A DNA stretch of 64,000 nucleotides from Gordonia aichiensis NBRC 108223 (GTDB lineage Bacteria > Actinomycetota > Actinomycetes > Mycobacteriales > Mycobacteriaceae), in the NCBI RefSeq assembly GCF_000332975.1, contig NZ_BANR01000023.1, positions 1-64,000 of the forward strand, read 5' to 3'. Shown in pieces: positions 25,516 to 34,250 of the stretch (position 1 is its first letter; each line of letters opens with the position of its first letter). A program made the position numbers and the translations under genes. Under the pieces are notes generated by a model. The model was given only the letters and a program-made list of their open reading frames with translations, ran no database searches and was not told where the DNA came from.

Positions 25516-26901
25516 TCAGCCCATGCCGGTGCGATCGGCACGCCGGTCGCGTTCGGCTTCTTTCATGATTCCGGCCATGTAGCCGTAGATCTCCGCGTCC
25601 GCCATCGCCTTCCAGCGCGGTGCCAGCAGCTTCATGTACTTCTCGACATACAGCAGTTGCTTGCCGACGAGCACCAGTTCACGCGGCAGTCGGGCGTCGT
25701 GAGCTCGTGCGACGGCAGCGAGCTGGCGCCCGAGGTCGGTGTAGCTCATGTCGCCGAGGTCCGTGGCCGACAGCGGCATGGTCACCTTCTGGATGTCGGC
25801 ACCTCCCTGGACGGTGGAACCGGGTTTACGCACGGCTCCGAGAAGGAAGATGGCGCGGCCCGCGGACTCGTAGTCGTTGCGGACGATCAGGTCGACGACG
25901 AGCTGGCGCAGGATGCGGCGCGTGCGCGGAGTGAAGCGGCCGACGATGCCGAAGTCGAGCAGTACCAGCCGCCCCTGGTCGTCGACGAGGACGTTGCCTG
26001 CGTGCAGATCGCCGTGGAACAGGCCGCCGTGGAATGCGGATTCGAGTAGCGACAGCAACAGATTTCGACACAGCGCCACCCCGTCATGGCCTGCGGCGCG
26101 GACCGCGGCGGCGTCGTCGATGCGGGTGGCGTAGATGCGTTCCATGGTCATCACGCGCGCGGTGGTCAGCTCGTCGTACACGCGGGGAACGCGGACGCGG
26201 TCGCCGAACTGCCCGGGCTCGAGACATGCGTACCACTCGCGCATGGCGTCGGCCTCGTTGCGGAAGTCGAGCTCGGCGTCGAGTCCGTCGGCGAAGTCCT
26301 CGACGACGTGCCGCGCCGACAGCATCCGTCCGTACTCCGAGATCTCGGCCAGGCCTGCGAGACGTTCCAGGATCGCCACGTCGGGCGCGAGGCGTTCGGC
26401 GATGCCCGGGCGTTGGATCTTGACGACGACCTCCTCACCGCTGTGCAGCGTCGCGGTGTGCACCTGGGCGATGGATGCCGACGCGATCGGAACGGGGTCG
26501 AACTCAGCGAATACCTCGTCGGGCGTGCTGCCGATCTCGTCGATGAAGACCTGTCGGATCGCGGCGGGATCGGCGGGTGGAACCCGATCGAGCAGTGATT
26601 CGAACTCGCCGGCCAACGTCTCGGTGAAGACTCCGGGACTCGACGCGATGAGCTGGCCGAGCTTCACATAGGTGGGTCCGAGGTGCTCGAATGTCGCCCG
26701 CACCTCGGCAGCGGCGCGCTTGCCGCTCGGTGCGCGCAGATGCGCTGCGTCGACGGCTGTATGGAGAAGGAACCGTCCGACGCCGAGCGTGGCCTGGGCC
26801 GTGGTCACCCCGAGACGGGTGATCTCGGCGATGGAGGATGCCGGGCGCAGACGTGCGCGACGGGCATCGTCGACTGTGCTGTTCATCGTCCCCCTGTCCA
26901 T
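25516..26901 (-). CDS. AarF/ABC1/UbiB-type atypical protein kinase
   Basis: 461 aa; ATG 26901 or 26886 (MNST). The kinase-like fold has family-specific motifs: the KxGQ signature in TYVKLGQLIASSPGVF, the Ala-rich nucleotide loop IASASIAQVH, the Lys in VVVKIQRPG, catalytic HGDLHAGNVL and metal-binding LLDFGIVG. In other organisms, members support quinone or lipid metabolism through ATPase activity rather than classical protein phosphorylation. No quinone-biosynthesis gene is adjacent. Confidence 0.9.
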   Translation of the reverse strand: MDRGTMNSTVDDARRARLRPASSIAEITRLGVTTAQATLGVGRFLLHTAVDAAHLRAPSGKRAAAEVRATFEHLGPTYVKLGQLIASSPGVFTETLAGEFESLLDRVPPADPAAIRQVFIDEIGSTPDEVFAEFDPVPIASASIAQVHTATLHSGEEVVVKIQRPGIAERLAPDVAILERLAGLAEISEYGRMLSARHVVEDFADGLDAELDFRNEADAMREWYACLEPGQFGDRVRVPRVYDELTTARVMTMERIYATRIDDAAAVRAAGHDGVALCRNLLLSLLESAFHGGLFHGDLHAGNVLVDDQGRLVLLDFGIVGRFTPRTRRILRQLVVDLIVRNDYESAGRAIFLLGAVRKPGSTVQGGADIQKVTMPLSATDLGDMSYTDLGRQLAAVARAHDARLPRELVLVGKQLLYVEKYMKLLAPRWKAMADAEIYGYMAGIMKEAERDRRADRTGMG

Positions 26902-26974
26902 CGCGCCCAGTGTAGGAGGTCGGCGCGCGAATCGGACATGGCATGTGCGGCCGGCAGGTGGCGCGTGCGTTGTG

Positions 26975-27331
26975 TCAGCGGTGCTCCGGCTCGCCGGAAA
27001 CACGGTGGTCGGCATGGCTGAGCGCTTCTGCGATCACTCTGCCGACGTGGCCGTCGCGCAGCCGGTAGATGATTCGACGCCCCTCGCGTCTGGTGTCGAC
27101 GAGTCCGGTGAAGCGCAGCTTTGCCAGATGCTGGCTGACCGCGGTGCGCGAAGCTCCGACGGCGTCGGTCAGGGCGGTGACGTCACGCTCGTCGTCGCGC
27201 AACAACCACAGAATGTGCAGGCGAGTGGGATCGGAGAGCATGGTGAACAGTGCTGTCGCGGTGCTGAGGAGTTCCGGATCGGGACTGACCCGGTGCTCGA
27301 GGCTCGGGGCAGGGGTGGCTGCCTGTTTCAT
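26975..27331 (-). CDS. ArsR/SmtB-family metal sensor, alpha-5 type
   Basis: 118 aa. Winged HTH at residues 30-90 (LSDPTRLHILWLLRDDERDV, ASRTAVSQHLAKLR). The last helix holds D93-x-H95-x10-H106-x2-H109, the alpha-5 ligand pattern of Zn/Ni/Co sensors such as CzrA and NmtR. There is no alpha-3 CxC motif, so an arsenic or cadmium sensor is unlikely. It lies 34 bases downstream of, and on the same strand as, the MFS gene, and would repress the MFS-arsR unit from the palindrome at 28648-28677. Confidence 0.9.
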   Translation of the reverse strand: MKQAATPAPSLEHRVSPDPELLSTATALFTMLSDPTRLHILWLLRDDERDVTALTDAVGASRTAVSQHLAKLRFTGLVDTRREGRRIIYRLRDGHVGRVIAEALSHADHRVSGEPEHR

Positions 27332-27365
27332 CGGCGGTGATCACCGTTCGTCTGCTGGCGGTTAC

Positions 27366-28634
27366 TCAGTTCATCGTAGGTGAGATCCGCGGATGCATTC
27401 GTACGTTCGGGGCGCCGGTGGCGGCCGGCGCGGCCCGCCAACCCAGCGCTGCTCCGGCGAGTCCGAGCAGCGCGAGCGCCGCCAACACGAGCGCACAGAC
27501 GGTGCCGCCGGTGGTCGAGGTGCCGAGTCCGGCGAGCGGATAGGTCACCAGGAATGCTGCGTGCGACATGGAGAACTGTGCGGTGAAGATGTCGTCGCGG
27601 TCGGCGTCCGTACTGTGATCGCGCAGCAGGCGTGCCGTGCCGGTCGAGATGATCGACGTCGCGGCGCCGAGGATCGCCCACAGGACGAGTAACGCGATGT
27701 ACGACGGTGTGTGTAGCCAGACAGCGATGCCGCCGGTGCCGATGACACAGACGGCCGCGCAGATCAGCAGCGGTCTCGAGAGTCCGAAGCGTCGGAAGAT
27801 CCATGGTCCGCCGAGTGCGGCGGCGATCGATCCCCCTCCGAACGCGGCGAGGGCCAGCGCGACCGACGAGGGGGAGTGACCGAGATCGGCGCGCACGAAG
27901 ACCACCGTTCCCACGATTACCAGCGAGGTGCTGGCGGCGACGGCGATGTTGATCCACAACAGACCGCGAAGCGGGGCGCGGGCCGCCATGATCCTGCACC
28001 CTGCGAGCGTCCGGTGGACGAAGCCCTCGTGGTCGGTGGAGTCCGCGACACCGTCACGGCTCGTCGCGCTGATCCCGCGGCCGCACGACACGACGAGTGC
28101 CGCCGACGCCGCGAAGCCTGCTGCGGTGCCGGTGAACAGCGTCGAGTAGGACACGACGGCCAGTAGCGCCGCTGCGAACAGCGGGCTGCCGATGGATTCG
28201 AGGTCGTAGGCGATTCTCGACGCCGCGATGGCCGACGAGTAGTCGTCCTGGTCGTCGACCACGCGTGCGACAGTTGCGGAGAAGGTGGGGGTGAAGGTCG
28301 CCGAAGCGGTCTGCAGCGCGAATACCAGCAGGTAGATCTGCCAGACGTGACCGACCACCGGCAGGCAGCAGGCCATGCCGACCCGCACCAGGTCTGCGCC
28401 GACGAGTACCCGCACAGTGGGAACTCCGGCGAGGAGTGTGCGCATGACCGGAGCCATCACCACGTAGGCGATCATCTTCACCGCGAGCGCTGTTCCGAGG
28501 ACACGTCCGGCGTCGGGGCCCGAGAGCTCGTACGCGAGCAAGCCCAGTGCGACGGTGAGCAGACCGGTGCCCAGCAGCGACACCACCTGAGCGGCGTAAA
28601 GCCGACGGAACGTCGGGTAGCCGAATGCACGCAC
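27366..28634 (-). CDS. MFS transporter, probable metal exporter
   Basis: 422 aa from GTG 28634; the frame runs upstream into the palindrome and is unlikely to be translated there. Twelve hydrophobic segments, with a GTGLLTVALGLLAYELSG start like DHA3-type exporters. Pairing with an alpha-5 metal-sensing ArsR protein and a metal-type operator suggests export of Ni, Co or Zn (compare NreB-type MFS pumps). No His-rich loop supports a particular ion. The metal role is inference from context. Confidence 0.82.
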   Translation of the reverse strand: MRAFGYPTFRRLYAAQVVSLLGTGLLTVALGLLAYELSGPDAGRVLGTALAVKMIAYVVMAPVMRTLLAGVPTVRVLVGADLVRVGMACCLPVVGHVWQIYLLVFALQTASATFTPTFSATVARVVDDQDDYSSAIAASRIAYDLESIGSPLFAAALLAVVSYSTLFTGTAAGFAASAALVVSCGRGISATSRDGVADSTDHEGFVHRTLAGCRIMAARAPLRGLLWINIAVAASTSLVIVGTVVFVRADLGHSPSSVALALAAFGGGSIAAALGGPWIFRRFGLSRPLLICAAVCVIGTGGIAVWLHTPSYIALLVLWAILGAATSIISTGTARLLRDHSTDADRDDIFTAQFSMSHAAFLVTYPLAGLGTSTTGGTVCALVLAALALLGLAGAALGWRAAPAATGAPNVRMHPRISPTMN

Positions 28635-28647
28635 GTCCTGATCGTAA

Positions 28648-28677
28648 TCTATATGTGCGCAGCTGCGCACATATAGA
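28648..28677. promoter_or_regulatory. Perfect 30-bp palindrome, ArsR/SmtB-type operator
   Basis: Fifteen-base arms (TCTATATGTGCGCAG and its exact complement) meet without a spacer. It lies 13 bases before the MFS start and 37 bases before the copB-like start. The 12-2-12-like layout with AT-rich ends and inner GCGC resembles operators of ArsR/SmtB metal sensors. Probably bound by the ArsR protein encoded downstream of the MFS gene. Confidence 0.8.
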
Positions 28678-28688
28678 CCTGGTCTTGC

Positions 28689-28705
28689 ATACCCTAGGGG
28701 GGTAT
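28689..28705. promoter_or_regulatory. CsoR-type copper operator upstream of copB-like gene
   Basis: ATACCC-TAGGG-GGGTAT: AT-flanked G/C tracts in inverted repeat, as in CsoR binding sites. It overlaps a candidate -10 (TATAAA, 28703-28708), and the ATG follows ten bases after the operator. Two similar sites precede the csoR gene at 33583-33639, implying that one CsoR controls both promoters. Confidence 0.7.
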
Positions 28706-28714
28706 AAAGGTCGT

Positions 28715-30832
28715 ATGGACGAGCACAGGCACGTAACCGCGGACGTTCACGCCGAACATCGGGGCGGGGACCACGGGAACCACGACCACATGGGCCAGGG
28801 TTCTACGGACCACGGTTCGATGGACCACGGTTCGATGGGGCACGGGTCGCACGGGCACATGGACCACGTCGCGATGTTCCGGCGGCTGTTCTGGATCATG
28901 TGCGTGATCGCGATCCCGGTGGTGTTCGCGTCGCCGATGTTCGGGTCGATCGTCGGCTACACCGTTCCTGACAACTGGGTGCGTTGGATCTCACCGGTGC
29001 TCGGCACCCTGATGTATGTGTGGGGCGGACGGCCGTTCCTGACCGGTGCGGTAAGCGAATTGCGCTCGCGCACACCGGGGATGATGACTCTCATCGCACT
29101 CGCGATCACCGTGGCGTTCGTCGCGTCGTGGGGTGCATCGCTACATCTTCTGCCCCACGATCTCGACTTCTGGTGGGAACTCGCGCTTCTCATCGTCATC
29201 ATGCTCCTCGGTCACTGGATCGAGATGCGGTCGATCGCACAGACCACGTCGGCGCTTGATTCTCTCGCGAGCCTGATGCCCGACGAGGCCGAACGCATTG
29301 TCGGAGAGGGTCGCTCGGAACACATCGAATCCGTGGCGCCCTCGGCGCTGGCCACCGGCGATGTGGTGATCGTGCGACCCGGCGGTCGCGTTCCCGCCGA
29401 CGGCGTGATCATCGAGGGCACAGCAGAATTCGATGAGTCGATGATCACCGGGGAATCCGATCTCGTCAGCCGCGACGTCGGCGACAAGGTGGTCGCGGGA
29501 ACTGTCACCGCCGACTCCGCGATCAAGGTGCGCGTGCGGGCCGTCGGCGACGACACGACGCTGGCGGGCATCCAGCGACTGGTGGCGCAGGCACAGAACT
29601 CGACGTCGCGGGCACAGCGACTCGCCGACCGCGCCGCAGGGTGGCTCTTCTGGTTCGCGTTGGGCGCCGCGGTACTGACGGCTGTCATCTGGACGGCGAT
29701 CGGGCAACCCGAGGACGCGGTCATCCGCACGATCACCGTGCTGGTCATCGCGTGCCCGCACGCACTCGGCCTGGCGATTCCCCTGGTGGTGTCGATCGCG
29801 ACCGAGCGCGCAGCCCGGATGGGTGTGCTGGTGACCAACCGGATCGCGCTCGAAACGCTGCGTCAGGTCGACGTTGTGTGTTTCGACAAGACCGGAACCC
29901 TCACGCGCGGACGGCCGGAGGTGACCGACATCGTTGTGCGCGAAGGGCATTCGAAGGACGAGGTTCTCCGACTCGCCGCATCGGCCGAAATGCCCAGCGA
30001 GCATCCGCTCGCCCGAGCCATCGTACGATCCGCGCAGGACAAGGGCATCGAGCCGTCGCCGTCCACGGACTTCAGTACGCATGCCGCCACGGGGGTGCAT
30101 GCCGTCGTCGACGGGCGCTCGGTGTCGGTCGGTGGCCCCCGGCTCGTCCAGGACGCCGCCGTTCCGGACGATCTCGGGGCAGCCGCGAGTGATCTGCGGG
30201 GAAACACGGTGCTGTACGTGATGATCGACGACGAGGTCGTGGGTGTGATCGCGCTCGCCGACGAGCCGCGGCCGGAATCGGCACAGGCGGTCGCCGATCT
30301 CCGTGAACGGGGCATCGAGTCGGTGATGATCACCGGCGATGCCCGCGACGTGGCCGAGCGGGTGGCCAAGGCCGTCGGTATCACTCAGGTGCACGCGCAG
30401 GTGCGCCCCGAGGACAAGGAGCAGATCGTTTCCAACCTGCAGAAGCAGGGTCATACCGTGGCCTTCGTCGGTGACGGCGTCAACGACGCCCCCGCCCTCG
30501 CGCGCGCAGACGTCGGCATTGCGATCGGTGCGGGTACCGATGTCGCGATCGGATCGGCAGGAGTTGTCCTCGCGGGCGACGACCCGCGGACCGTCGTGTC
30601 GGCGATCGAGCTGTCACGCAAGGCCTATCGCAAGATGAAGCAGAACCTCTGGTGGGCAGCTGGATACAACCTGATCTCGGTACCCCTCGCCGCGGGCATC
30701 CTCGCGCCGATCGGGTTCGTTCTCCCGATGGCGGTCGGAGCGCTGCTGATGTCGTTGTCGACGATCATCGTCGCGCTCAACGCGCAATTGTTGCGTCGGG
30801 CAGATCTTCACGAACCCCGAACGTCGGCGTAG
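28715..30832 (+). CDS. copB: CPH-type copper-translocating P-type ATPase (CopB-like)
   Basis: 705 aa from ATG 28715. The first ~52 residues are His-rich with repeated DHGSM/GHGSH units and no CxxC metal-binding domain. The transmembrane ion site reads VIACPHALGLAIP, i.e. CPH, which defines P1B-3 ATPases transporting Cu2+ (or Ag+/Cu+). Also present: the phosphatase TGESD, phosphorylation site CFDKTGTLTRG, SEHPLARA nucleotide-binding motif and GDGVNDAPAL hinge. It is an efflux pump at the cytoplasmic membrane. A CsoR-type operator covers its promoter, complementing copA at 34251. Confidence 0.93.
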   Translation: MDEHRHVTADVHAEHRGGDHGNHDHMGQGSTDHGSMDHGSMGHGSHGHMDHVAMFRRLFWIMCVIAIPVVFASPMFGSIVGYTVPDNWVRWISPVLGTLMYVWGGRPFLTGAVSELRSRTPGMMTLIALAITVAFVASWGASLHLLPHDLDFWWELALLIVIMLLGHWIEMRSIAQTTSALDSLASLMPDEAERIVGEGRSEHIESVAPSALATGDVVIVRPGGRVPADGVIIEGTAEFDESMITGESDLVSRDVGDKVVAGTVTADSAIKVRVRAVGDDTTLAGIQRLVAQAQNSTSRAQRLADRAAGWLFWFALGAAVLTAVIWTAIGQPEDAVIRTITVLVIACPHALGLAIPLVVSIATERAARMGVLVTNRIALETLRQVDVVCFDKTGTLTRGRPEVTDIVVREGHSKDEVLRLAASAEMPSEHPLARAIVRSAQDKGIEPSPSTDFSTHAATGVHAVVDGRSVSVGGPRLVQDAAVPDDLGAAASDLRGNTVLYVMIDDEVVGVIALADEPRPESAQAVADLRERGIESVMITGDARDVAERVAKAVGITQVHAQVRPEDKEQIVSNLQKQGHTVAFVGDGVNDAPALARADVGIAIGAGTDVAIGSAGVVLAGDDPRTVVSAIELSRKAYRKMKQNLWWAAGYNLISVPLAAGILAPIGFVLPMAVGALLMSLSTIIVALNAQLLRRADLHEPRTSA

Positions 30833-30896
30833 TCTCCGAGATGAGGTTTTCGACTCCGGGTCGAAAACATGCGCTCGGGCGACGAAAGGGCAGCAC

Positions 30897-32543
30897 ATGG
30901 GGCTCGATCTGGCATACGCCGACCTTGTCGTGGTCGGGGCAGGCGTCGCGGGTCTGACCGCGGCCCTACACGCCGCCGAGAGCGGACTGCGCGTGGTGAT
31001 CTGCAACAAGGGCGATGGTCACCGCCCTGAGTCCGCTAGCTCCGGCGAGCACAGCACGTCGACGTATTACGCGCAGGGCGGCGTCGCCGTCGTTGCACCC
31101 GACATTGCGGATGACAGCGTCGACCTCCATCTGCGCGACACGCTCACGGCGGGCGCGCACCTCGGTGACCCCGACATATCACGGGAGATCCTCGCCGACG
31201 GATGGGCTGCGGTGTCACGCCTGCTCGGCTGGGGAGCGCAGTTCGACCGCGACGCCGCAGGATCGCTCACTCGAACCCGCGAGGGCGGTCACAGCGTGCG
31301 ACGGATCATCCACGCCGGTGGCGATGCGACGGGTGCGCAGATACAGCAGGCGCTCTCGGCGGCGGTGGCCGATGCGGGTACCCGCGGCGATGTGCGTGTC
31401 CTCGACGACTGCACGGTCACCCGCATCGTCGTTGTGAACGGGCGGGCGGTCGGCGTCGACTATCTCGGTGGGAAGGGACCCGGCACGGTGTACGCCCCGA
31501 CGGTGCTGTTGGCGACGGGCGGAAGCGGGCACCTCTTCGCCGCGACCACCAATCCGTCCGGCGCGACCGCCGATGGCCTGGCGCTCGCCCTCCGCGCGGG
31601 CGCCGACGTGGCCGACCTCGAGTTCGTGCAGTTCCACCCGACCATGCTCTATACGCCCGGTGCCAGGGGGCGTCGAACGCTGATCACCGAGGCCATCCGC
31701 GGTGAGGGTGGACGTCTCGTCGACGTCGACGGGATGTCGGTCACCGCGGGTGTCCATCCGCTCGGCGACCTCGCTCCGCGCGACGTCGTCGCCAACGCCG
31801 TGACGGCGGCGATCGAACGCACCGGACATCCGTGTGTCTACCTCGACGTCGCGGCGATCGACGACTTCACGACCCGCTTCCCCACGGTCACCGCCGGGTT
31901 GCGTGCGGCGGGTCGCGACCCTGCCGACGCCCGAATCCCAGTCGTGCCGGGGGCGCACTACCAGTGCGGTGGTGTCGTGACCGATGCGTACGGCCGCACG
32001 ACGGTTCCCGGGCTGCTCGCAGCCGGTGAACTCGCCCGCACCGGGCTGCACGGCGGCAACAGGCTGGCATCCAACTCGCTGCTCGAGGGGCTGGTGATGG
32101 GCGTGCGAACGGCCGATACCGCCGCCCGCGACCGGGTCGACCCTGCTGGTGAGGTGCGGATTGCCGATCGTCCGGCGGCCTTCGAACAGGTGCGGGTCGA
32201 GCAGGTTGTCGACCGGACAACGCTGCAGGATGCGATGTCGCGCTTCGTCGGATTGCGTCGCGACGCCGACGGACTCGCGCATGTCGCAGCCATGCTCGAC
32301 GCCGCGGATCCGCGGGTGCTGGAGACGCGCCGCGACGTCGAGGACGCCGCGCTGACCCTTGCCGCACGGGCCGTCGTGACGGCCGCGGCTGCGCGAACCC
32401 GCTCGCGCGGGTGCCACGTGCGTACCGACGAACCGCGTACTGCCGCGGGTCCCGACGCCGAGCCGTCGCACCGCTTCCGGTTGGTCGACGGTGAGCTCTG
32501 CGCGGTCGGGGTAGAAGTGCCGGCGTTGACTTCCGTAGACTGA
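30897..32543 (+). CDS. nadB: L-aspartate oxidase
   Basis: 548 aa; AAAGGG precedes ATG 30897. It oxidises L-aspartate to iminoaspartate, the first step of de novo NAD synthesis. FAD-binding: DLVVVGAGVAGLTAALHAAE. Family motifs: SGEHSTSTYYAQGGVAV, TREGGHSVRRIIHAGGDATG, LATGGSGHLF, EFVQFHPT, ITEAIRGEGG, CGGVVTDAYGRT and GLHGGNRLASNSLLEGLVMG. The usual partners nadA and nadC are not in the window. It is wedged between two copper loci, probably fortuitously. Confidence 0.93.
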   Translation: MGLDLAYADLVVVGAGVAGLTAALHAAESGLRVVICNKGDGHRPESASSGEHSTSTYYAQGGVAVVAPDIADDSVDLHLRDTLTAGAHLGDPDISREILADGWAAVSRLLGWGAQFDRDAAGSLTRTREGGHSVRRIIHAGGDATGAQIQQALSAAVADAGTRGDVRVLDDCTVTRIVVVNGRAVGVDYLGGKGPGTVYAPTVLLATGGSGHLFAATTNPSGATADGLALALRAGADVADLEFVQFHPTMLYTPGARGRRTLITEAIRGEGGRLVDVDGMSVTAGVHPLGDLAPRDVVANAVTAAIERTGHPCVYLDVAAIDDFTTRFPTVTAGLRAAGRDPADARIPVVPGAHYQCGGVVTDAYGRTTVPGLLAAGELARTGLHGGNRLASNSLLEGLVMGVRTADTAARDRVDPAGEVRIADRPAAFEQVRVEQVVDRTTLQDAMSRFVGLRRDADGLAHVAAMLDAADPRVLETRRDVEDAALTLAARAVVTAAAARTRSRGCHVRTDEPRTAAGPDAEPSHRFRLVDGELCAVGVEVPALTSVD

Positions 32544-32675
32544 CGCCGGGGAGTGGGACGGTCGACGCACCGGTGGCCGTGACGACGGTCGATCTGACTA
32601 TCACGTGCCGTGTGATCGCGAGTAGCGTCGTCGCCACACGCAAGCTGCGCGTATTCAGTCCGATGGGAGGGCCGT

Positions 32676-33509
32676 ATGGACGGCCAGGGTTGCTGGTCAA
32701 CGGTTGTGTGCTCCGCGGAGGAACGTCGTGCGCTCGGTTTGAGCGGGTCCTCGGAGTGGCTGCTGCAATGCAGGTTGGCGGCCGGACACGCGGGTAATCA
32801 CGCCAGCGATGCGAGTACGGCGCCGCGCAGCGACAGACGTCTCTGGCTCGAGTGGAATGACTTCGACGACCGCGCCCAATCGCTGATCGAGCGAAACCCG
32901 TGCCCCGTCCCGTCGCCCGAGGGTGCGCGGTGTGTCTTCTTCAACGGACACGGTGGTCCGCACTTCTATGCGCGGTCCAACGGACATGCACCCACCCCGC
33001 CACCCGGCACCAACGGGGTTCGACGAGCCGCCGCGCCCCCGCGTCCGGTGGGAATGCCCGAGTCCGATGCTCAGCACAGGGGTCCCTCGACCGGAGATCT
33101 ACCGATCGCCGCCGGTAGCGCCGGTTCGCATCGACTCGACGATCCGCGCGAACACTCGGTGCGAGAGGCTTCCCCCGCTGCGCATTCGCTGCCCTCGCGC
33201 CCGATCGCCGGGCAGCCGCACTCGCAATCCCCGGTCGACGCAACCGCGCACGCCTACCGCGGCGGACGCCGCTCCACCAACGCCGAACCGCCCTCGACGC
33301 CCGTCTACCGGGCCAACCGGCATCAAGCCGTCGACGTGGCGGGTGCGCGATCGGTCGAGCCGCCGCCTCCGATATCCCGTGGACATGACCCGCTGCCTGC
33401 CGGTCGATCGGCGCCCCCAGCGCAAGCCGACCCGGTCAGTGACGCGCTGCGCGAGGTCGCTGCTGCGTTGTCGAAGCTCGCCGATGCGCTCAATCGCGCA
33501 CGTTCCTGA
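32676..33509 (+). CDS. Hypothetical protein with duplicated C-x4-GHxGxH motif
   Basis: 277 aa. Two similar Cys/His motifs lie in the first 105 residues: CRLAAGHAGNH and CVFFNGHGGPH, both C-x4-G-H-x-G-x-H, each followed closely by aromatic residues. They could bind a metal ion. The central ~130 residues are Pro/Ala/Ser/Arg-rich and presumably disordered; the C-terminus has a short helix (DALREVAAALSKLADALNRA). No known domain beyond these motifs. The neighbours are copper genes, but no copper operator precedes it. Its stop codon is included in a 16-bp tandem repeat. Confidence 0.7.
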   Translation: MDGQGCWSTVVCSAEERRALGLSGSSEWLLQCRLAAGHAGNHASDASTAPRSDRRLWLEWNDFDDRAQSLIERNPCPVPSPEGARCVFFNGHGGPHFYARSNGHAPTPPPGTNGVRRAAAPPRPVGMPESDAQHRGPSTGDLPIAAGSAGSHRLDDPREHSVREASPAAHSLPSRPIAGQPHSQSPVDATAHAYRGGRRSTNAEPPSTPVYRANRHQAVDVAGARSVEPPPPISRGHDPLPAGRSAPPAQADPVSDALREVAAALSKLADALNRARS

Positions 33510-33548
33510 GCCACCACGCTCCTGAGTCACCGCGCTCCTGAGCGACTC
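33501..33548. repeat. Three 16-bp tandem repeats spanning a stop codon
   Basis: Units CGTTCCTGAGCCACCA, CGCTCCTGAGTCACCG and CGCTCCTGAGCGACTC. The TGA of the first is the stop of the preceding gene, and each later unit repeats it. Confidence 0.8.
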
Positions 33549-33582
33549 TGTCGCCTTGTACGAGTACGCGCTCCTCGTCTGA

Positions 33583-33599
33583 ATACCATAGGGGGGTAC
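33583..33599. promoter_or_regulatory. CsoR-type operator, distal copy
   Basis: ATACC-ATAGGGG-GGTAC, an imperfect version of the site before copB, 54 bases upstream of csoR. Confidence 0.55.
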
Positions 33600-33618
33600 C
33601 GTGTCGGATAGTTCTCTG

Positions 33619-33639
33619 GTATACCGGTAAGGGGTATAC
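33619..33639. promoter_or_regulatory. CsoR-type operator, proximal copy
   Basis: Seven-base arms GTATACC / GGTATAC around GGTAAGG, immediately before the AAGGAG ribosome-binding site of csoR. Consistent with autorepression of csoR-copZ-copA relieved by Cu(I). Confidence 0.7.
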
Positions 33640-33652
33640 AAGGAGAGTGATC

Positions 33653-33985
33653 ATGACAACCGACGCGACCGCCGACACGACCGCGGCTGGCACCGAGCAC
33701 AGCGCGCACGGATACATCACGCGCAAGGACGACTACCTCAAGCGCCTCCGACGGATCGAGGGTCAGGCGCGTGGGCTGCAGCGCATGGTCGACGACGACG
33801 AGTACTGCATCGACATACTCACCCAGCTGTCGGCCATGACGAAAGCGCTGCAGGCCGTCGGGCTGGGGTTGCTCGAAGACCACATGAACCACTGCGTGGT
33901 CCACGCCGCGCAGGAGAGTGACGAGGCCGGACAAGCGAAGGTCGACGAGGCGATGGCCGCGATCACACGGCTCGTCAAGTCCTAA
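33653..33985 (+). CDS. csoR: CsoR-family copper-sensing repressor
   Basis: 110 aa from ATG 33653 with AAGGAG seven bases upstream. All-helical DUF156 protein (LKRLRRIEGQARGLQRMV). The Cu(I) triad is intact: Cys52, His77 and Cys81 (C-x24-H-x3-C). Apo-CsoR binds G/C-tract operators; copper binding releases it. Two such operators precede the gene and a third lies before the copB-like gene. First gene of csoR-copZ-copA. Confidence 0.93.
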   Translation: MTTDATADTTAAGTEHSAHGYITRKDDYLKRLRRIEGQARGLQRMVDDDEYCIDILTQLSAMTKALQAVGLGLLEDHMNHCVVHAAQESDEAGQAKVDEAMAAITRLVKS

Positions 33986-34045
33986 CGACTTCCCATTCAG
34001 TGCAGATCCGATCACTGCGGATTCCATCGAGAAAGGTAGAAACAC

Positions 34046-34249
34046 ATGACCACGAGCACCTACACGGTTACGGGTATGACCTGCGGACACTGCGTCGCGT
34101 CGGTGCGCGAGGAGATCAGCGAGATCCCCGGCGTGAGCAATGTCGACGTGACTCTCGAGACCGGCGTCGTCGAGATCTCCAGTGACCGTGAACTCGGCCG
34201 CGATGAGGTTTCCGACGCCGTGTCCGAGGCCGGTTACGAGTTGGTCTGA
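34046..34249 (+). CDS. copZ: Copper chaperone, HMA domain
   Basis: 67 aa; GAAAGG lies upstream. Single heavy-metal-associated domain with the Cu(I)-binding MTCGHC motif at residues 11-16. It delivers Cu(I) to the membrane ATPase or to CsoR. The copA start follows after one base. Confidence 0.93.
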   Translation: MTTSTYTVTGMTCGHCVASVREEISEIPGVSNVDVTLETGVVEISSDRELGRDEVSDAVSEAGYELV

Positions 34250-34250
34250 C

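Noticed and set aside
29141-30454. 437-residue minus-strand ORF over the copper ATPase
   Set aside because: Shadow frame; the plus strand has the complete P-type ATPase motif set.
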